Source of the DNA: Coenobita brevimanus | Lineage: Eukaryota > Arthropoda > Malacostraca > Decapoda > Coenobitidae | Length of the DNA: 64,000 bases | Direction of reading: 5' to 3' | Assembly: GCA_032717465.1 (NCBI GenBank) | Contig: CM064713.1 | Location: 5,560,001 to 5,624,000 of the forward strand | Shown here: positions 60,614 through 64,000 of the stretch, one piece after another | Layout: every line of letters starts with the position of its first letter | How positions within the stretch are numbered: the first letter of the stretch is position 1 | Program-made: the position numbers and the translations under genes | The notes under the pieces: generated by a model | Databases searched by the model: none | Told to the model about the DNA's origin: nothing | What the model saw: the letters and a program-made list of their open reading frames with translations, nothing else

Positions 60614-61450
60614 CATGCATACTCTTAACATCTAGATTATTAACGTTAATGTTTCATAGGAACGTATATGCTTTTCCAATTTATCTGATTATGTGTAGGG
60701 TTTTTATGAGTTATAATTAGATGTATTGTATATGGTATGTACGGTATATAATTTTGTTACATACAGCACGAAAATAACTTTGATGGACTGTCTAAGATAA
60801 CCGATCTTCCAACATCTCCGCCAATCCCACCACCTCCTAAACCAATAATTAAACACTAATACTTCACATTTATTGCTGTTCCTGTTGCTTTATCTCGGAG
60901 TGTTTGGGGGTTAAGAGCAAACCCACCAAGCACAAGCAAGCAGGCGCCTTGCTGTGGCGGACAGCATCTGGCCAGGGTGGGAACAGGGTCCTTCCACATG
61001 GCGAGGTGCAAGTAAAATGGAGGCGGCATTGCCCCCAGGAAGATGAGTTGTGTATAGGAGATATGTGTGAGTAGCAGTATAAGCTGGGACTTTGACTACT
61101 TAGTAAATGTGGTTGGATTCCCTGCCTGGGAGTGTCGCGCAAGGACAGCTACCACGTCACTGCCATGGTAGTACCTCCAGAAACGATGGTAACCATCCAC
61201 CTACTACTATTTTGGTGGGCTAACGGGTGCTACACCTTGCCTAAGGGTAACCCGGGACTATGCAAGGTAGGGGCGTCCATCTTCCCTAAGCCGGACACAT
61301 CATGCGGCCACATAGCCAGATATTTGCCAGTGAAATAGTAAAAGCACTGGAGTATATGTGCAACTGGTCTAATGTAAACCCTTTCACGCCATGTATTACT
61401 ACCAGTAGACGATTTTTTTCCACACAGGTCAACCCTCTGGTGGTGCAGGG
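60611..61450. other. Spacer without sister copy, no gene supported
   Basis: Slightly GC-richer segment at 60890-61350. Frames of 60-90 codons on both strands have no recognisable domain or splice context. Confidence 0.4.
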
Positions 61451-61655
61451 GTTAATAAAGGCTGTATATAACCCCTCCAGTGCCAAGTGTGGTTAATGAA
61501 GGCTGTGTATAACCCCTCCAGTGCCAAGTGTGGTTAATAAAGGCTGTATATAACCCCTCCAGTGCCAAGTGTGGTTAATGAAGGCTGTGTATAATCCCTC
61601 CAGTGCCAAGTGTGGTTAATGAAGGCTGTGTATAATCCCTCCAGTGCCAAGTCTT
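61451..61655 (+). repeat. 41-bp tandem repeat, five units
   Basis: Unit GTTAATGAAGGCTGTGTATA then ACCCCTCCAGTGCCAAGTGTG, with starts at 61451, 61492, 61533, 61574 and 61615. The sister units have a single diverged version (GGCTGTATCCAACTCCTTCA at 56187). Followed by AAATCGTGTGGAAACAGCAA, as in the other units. Confidence 0.93.
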
Positions 61656-61824
61656 CCCTAAGATGAACAAAATCGTGTGGAAACAGCAAGAAGGAAACAG
61701 GATATCGGGCTGTCACGTTGTAGGGGTTGAAAATTAAGGCTTCTACAAGACCTACAGAGAATGCTGAGTAATTCCTGCACTAACTTGTTTTGTACAGTGC
61801 TCTAACATGGCCCACACTCACTGT

Positions 61825-62060
61825 CCTATTGTCGCCATGGCAACGCACATTGACGGTGGTATTCCAACTGGCTTTATTTCGTAACAACATTACCTTGGCA
61901 ACTTATTCTGCAATATACATCTCAGTATCTTTATGCATGTTACTGTTACAACCTACAGTATATATATATATATTAAACCATACAATTAATAAACAAAACA
62001 AGGTTGGGGTGATATAGGCAGAATAAATCTCTAAAGGACGGGTGTTACGAAGCCTACTTG
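61825..62060 (+). mobile_element. Right end of a fourth Foldback-like element (single 33-bp unit)
   Basis: GTCGCCATGGCAACGCACAT, GACGGTGGTATTCCAACTGG, TTTCGTAACAACATTACCTT, GGCAACTTATTCTGCAATAT, then the outside sequence shared with 53809 and 60020 and a terminal-motif copy at 62018-62052. Only one 33-bp unit is present. 61831-61844 (GTCGCCATGGCAAC) is a full palindromic X-box-type site. Confidence 0.7.
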
Positions 62061-62363
62061 ACTGATTGATTGATGACCTAGGTTGTCTGTCTTTCAAGGC
62101 TTATTGCACAAAGGTCGGTGACAGAAAAAGACAATACTGTGTCTCTGCATCCTTGCCACAGCACGTCATCTTGACTAGCATCATATTTTAATGCTGGCCT
62201 ACTGTTATAACTCAGCTCTCAAGGCGGACAGATGGTAATTTTAGGCCAAGTTTGAGTAGAAAGAGTATATACAATTTTTTTAAAATTATTCCTGTCACCT
62301 CCAGACGATTTTACTCTGCTTGATGTGACAAGACCGAGTTCTATAGAGAACACAGGAGACTCC

Positions 62364-62392
62364 GCAACACCTGCTCCTTAGCGATTTATTAT
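62364..62392 (-). repeat. Inverted terminal-motif copy
   Basis: CAACACCTGCTCCTTAGCGATTTATT is the reverse of AATAAATCGCTAAGGAGCAG plus GTGTTG. Confidence 0.7.
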
Positions 62393-62401
62393 CCTTATTA
62401 C

Positions 62402-62591
62402 ACATGGGTTAGAGCGCTCCGCTCTGACCGAAGGGTCGGAGGATTGAATCCACCCAAGGGTCATTGGTTGGCATCAGGAAGGGCATCCGGTCATAAAATG
62501 GTACACGCTCCAATCCAAAAGTCCTCTACCCAGAGGCAACACCTTAGCCCTTCGGGGATACCTGGGGTGAAAAAAAAAAAAAAAAAAAAAA
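62402..62591 (+). mobile_element. tRNA-derived SINE with V-core-like segment and poly(A)
   Basis: tRNA-like head GGGTTAGAGCGCTCCGCTCT with a B-box-like GGATTGAATCC, then the block AGGAAGGGCATCCGG (62476-62490) followed by TCATAAAATG, and a poly(A) tail (62571-62591). The AGGAAGGGCATCCGG block resembles the central core of V-SINE elements known from vertebrates and other animals. Confidence 0.7.
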
Positions 62592-62670
62592 TCGCACCTT
62601 AAAATTTATCTTTCACATCACTAACTTGGACAGTTTTAATCAATAACATAAACAGGGATACCAAGGTGTA

Positions 62671-63443
62671 ATGAGCAGAATAAATCGCCAAGGTAGAGGT
62701 GTTACGAAATAAAAGTTGGAATAAGCGAGTCTGCTTTACCATGGAGATCACCTCTCCTTGCTGGTATGAGAGAGAGAGAGTCAGAGAGAGAGAGAGAGAG
62801 AGCGACGTCCCCTTCATCCTGTCTCCTCCGCTGCTGACATAAAAATGACAATAAAATATTTCCACAAATGTAACATCCATGCCTGTTTCTTTGGTACAGG
62901 TGGGTGGGCACAAGCATATTACAACCCTGGCATTGTTTATATATCGCGTGTATACCTGAACAAGGTTATTTATGGCAAAAATAATACTCTTACAGTGGCG
63001 TCAAGTTAAAGGACAATACCATCAATCCACGTCGGTCTTAAAAGCAAACTAAACTCAGGTTTCAAGTTTGTAGTAAAATAAGACATCATATTGTCTTAGT
63101 AATATGTAAACTATTTAATTCTTAAGTTATTGTCTTTACCACATGGCTACTGGTGTCGTAAATCTGGTAAACTGATCCACCCATAATACACTGTGATCTG
63201 GGAACTGTGCCATAGAACATCCTAGGCATTTCTTATTATATACACGTTCCTGTAGCAGTGAATTATAATACGTACAATTGTGTGTTGTATTTTTCACGGT
63301 AATATTCACTCTTAGTTCCGCTGTGAAGTGTTTGGTAGCATTGTGCATGGAAATAAAAATAATAAGAGTCAAAGAATCATATACGGAACTAAGGCTTGGA
63401 ATAATTTATAACTATGGGCCGTGGGTGTTTTGAGAGCTTCAGG

Positions 63444-63516
<73 letters not shown>

Positions 63517-64000
63517 GATCCCAACTAATCTTCTGGATAAACCCAACTAAATAAGTTATCTATAAAAAAAAATAGTATGACAAGTGGTTTGTTTTTCATA
63601 TTTTGTCACTCTAATATTGACTAATTAATTTATAAAGTGTTTGTTGTTACATGAGTGAAGCTAATCGTATACACGGGCGTTATATACACAGTTTATGTTT
63701 AGGACAGTTTATAAATGCATCAAAGGTTTTGGCTGAACTAAATCAGCTGGTTTACCTAATGTGCTGTTAGTGTAGATATGTTTTTTGTTTTAATTACCCT
63801 ACATAACTACCCAATAAAATGTCTCCTTCCTGCATACACACTTAATGGTAATAGTACAGAGATAAACCAACGTCGGTAAAATAATATTATCATTAAAATA
63901 GTAAGTTCCATTGCTTGGTGGTGCTGTAGTAAAGACTGGCAGGTTTTCATACCAAGACGAGAAACATGAGGTATAAGGTTACCTGAGCCTTTCAAATCAC
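62671..64000 (-). mobile_element. Foldback-like element, inverted copy, cut by window end
   Basis: Starts with GCAGAATAAATCGCCAAGGT, AGAGGTGTTACGAAATAAAA, GAGTCTGCTTTACCATGGAG (an unexpanded inverted repeat). It then runs backward through the interior: GTTTCTTTGGTACAGGTGGG (reverse of 47830), CACTGTGATCTGGGAACTGT (reverse of 47530), GGATCCCAACTAATCTTCTG (reverse of 58470), up to CTGGCAGGTTTTCATACCAA (reverse of 58070). It is closest to copy 3 by eye. It contains (GA)n at 62769-62802 and (TA)n at 63448-63513. Confidence 0.8.

Noticed and set aside
62402..62460. tRNA gene
   Set aside because: tRNA-like head without a foldable acceptor stem pair and continuous with a SINE body and poly(A) tail.

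Overview
The window looks like nuclear DNA of an arthropod, most likely a decapod crustacean. The grounds are a split gene with small exons and consensus GT/AG junctions, very dense di- and tetranucleotide microsatellites, short GGTTA/TTAGG-like runs, many truncated LINE and SINE copies, and large minisatellite blocks. Nothing prokaryotic (operons, Shine-Dalgarno sites, CRISPR) is present. The species is an inference.

One host gene can be assembled with confidence: an ABHD4/ABHD5-family alpha/beta-hydrolase on the + strand, in eight coding exons between 6863 and 21950. All exon phases agree and give a protein of about 404 residues. It has a Trp-rich N-terminus like the lipid-droplet anchor of ABHD5, the nucleophile elbow GHSFG with the serine kept (as in ABHD4), and the HX4D motif. 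Intron 1 (8.85 kb) is full of LINE and SINE copies and holds a CpG-rich segment and an unidentified small ORF. Intron 4 holds a partial second copy of the end of exon 4 that differs only at silent positions. Weaker gene traces are a 96-codon ORF at 30475-30765 (+), an acidic terminal exon with a poly(A) signal at 31090-31290 (-), and an exon-like segment with a strong donor at 12902-13021 (-).

Region by region: 1-6.2 kb holds microsatellites and one minisatellite split by a LINE fragment and by an LTR-like insertion with GATCC target duplications. 6.2-22 kb is the ABHD gene with its transposon-filled introns. 22-39 kb is intergenic DNA with LINE-A (FADD-box reverse transcriptase, TAGA tail), LINE-B (YADD-box reverse transcriptase carrying a zinc-finger-like motif), two chimeric SINE families that share a hairpin module, and a third dispersed repeat (family C). 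39.4-39.9 kb is a near-perfect palindrome with CTCF-like motifs. 40-44.8 kb is an almost pure polypurine block built from minisatellites of about 30 bp.

From 44.8 kb to the end, a multi-kilobase unit is repeated. It contains three direct copies, and one inverted partial copy, of a roughly 3 kb element bounded by inverted repeats. One terminal repeat of each direct copy is expanded into 9-13 tandem 33-bp units, each carrying an X-box-like CCATGGCAAC. The form resembles Foldback elements. Between copies lie more polypurine DNA, (CA)n tracts, LINE tails, two tRNA-derived SINEs and a 68-bp cassette with splice signals. This repeated system is the best candidate here for something undescribed. Apart from reverse-transcriptase remnants no protein is convincingly encoded there.
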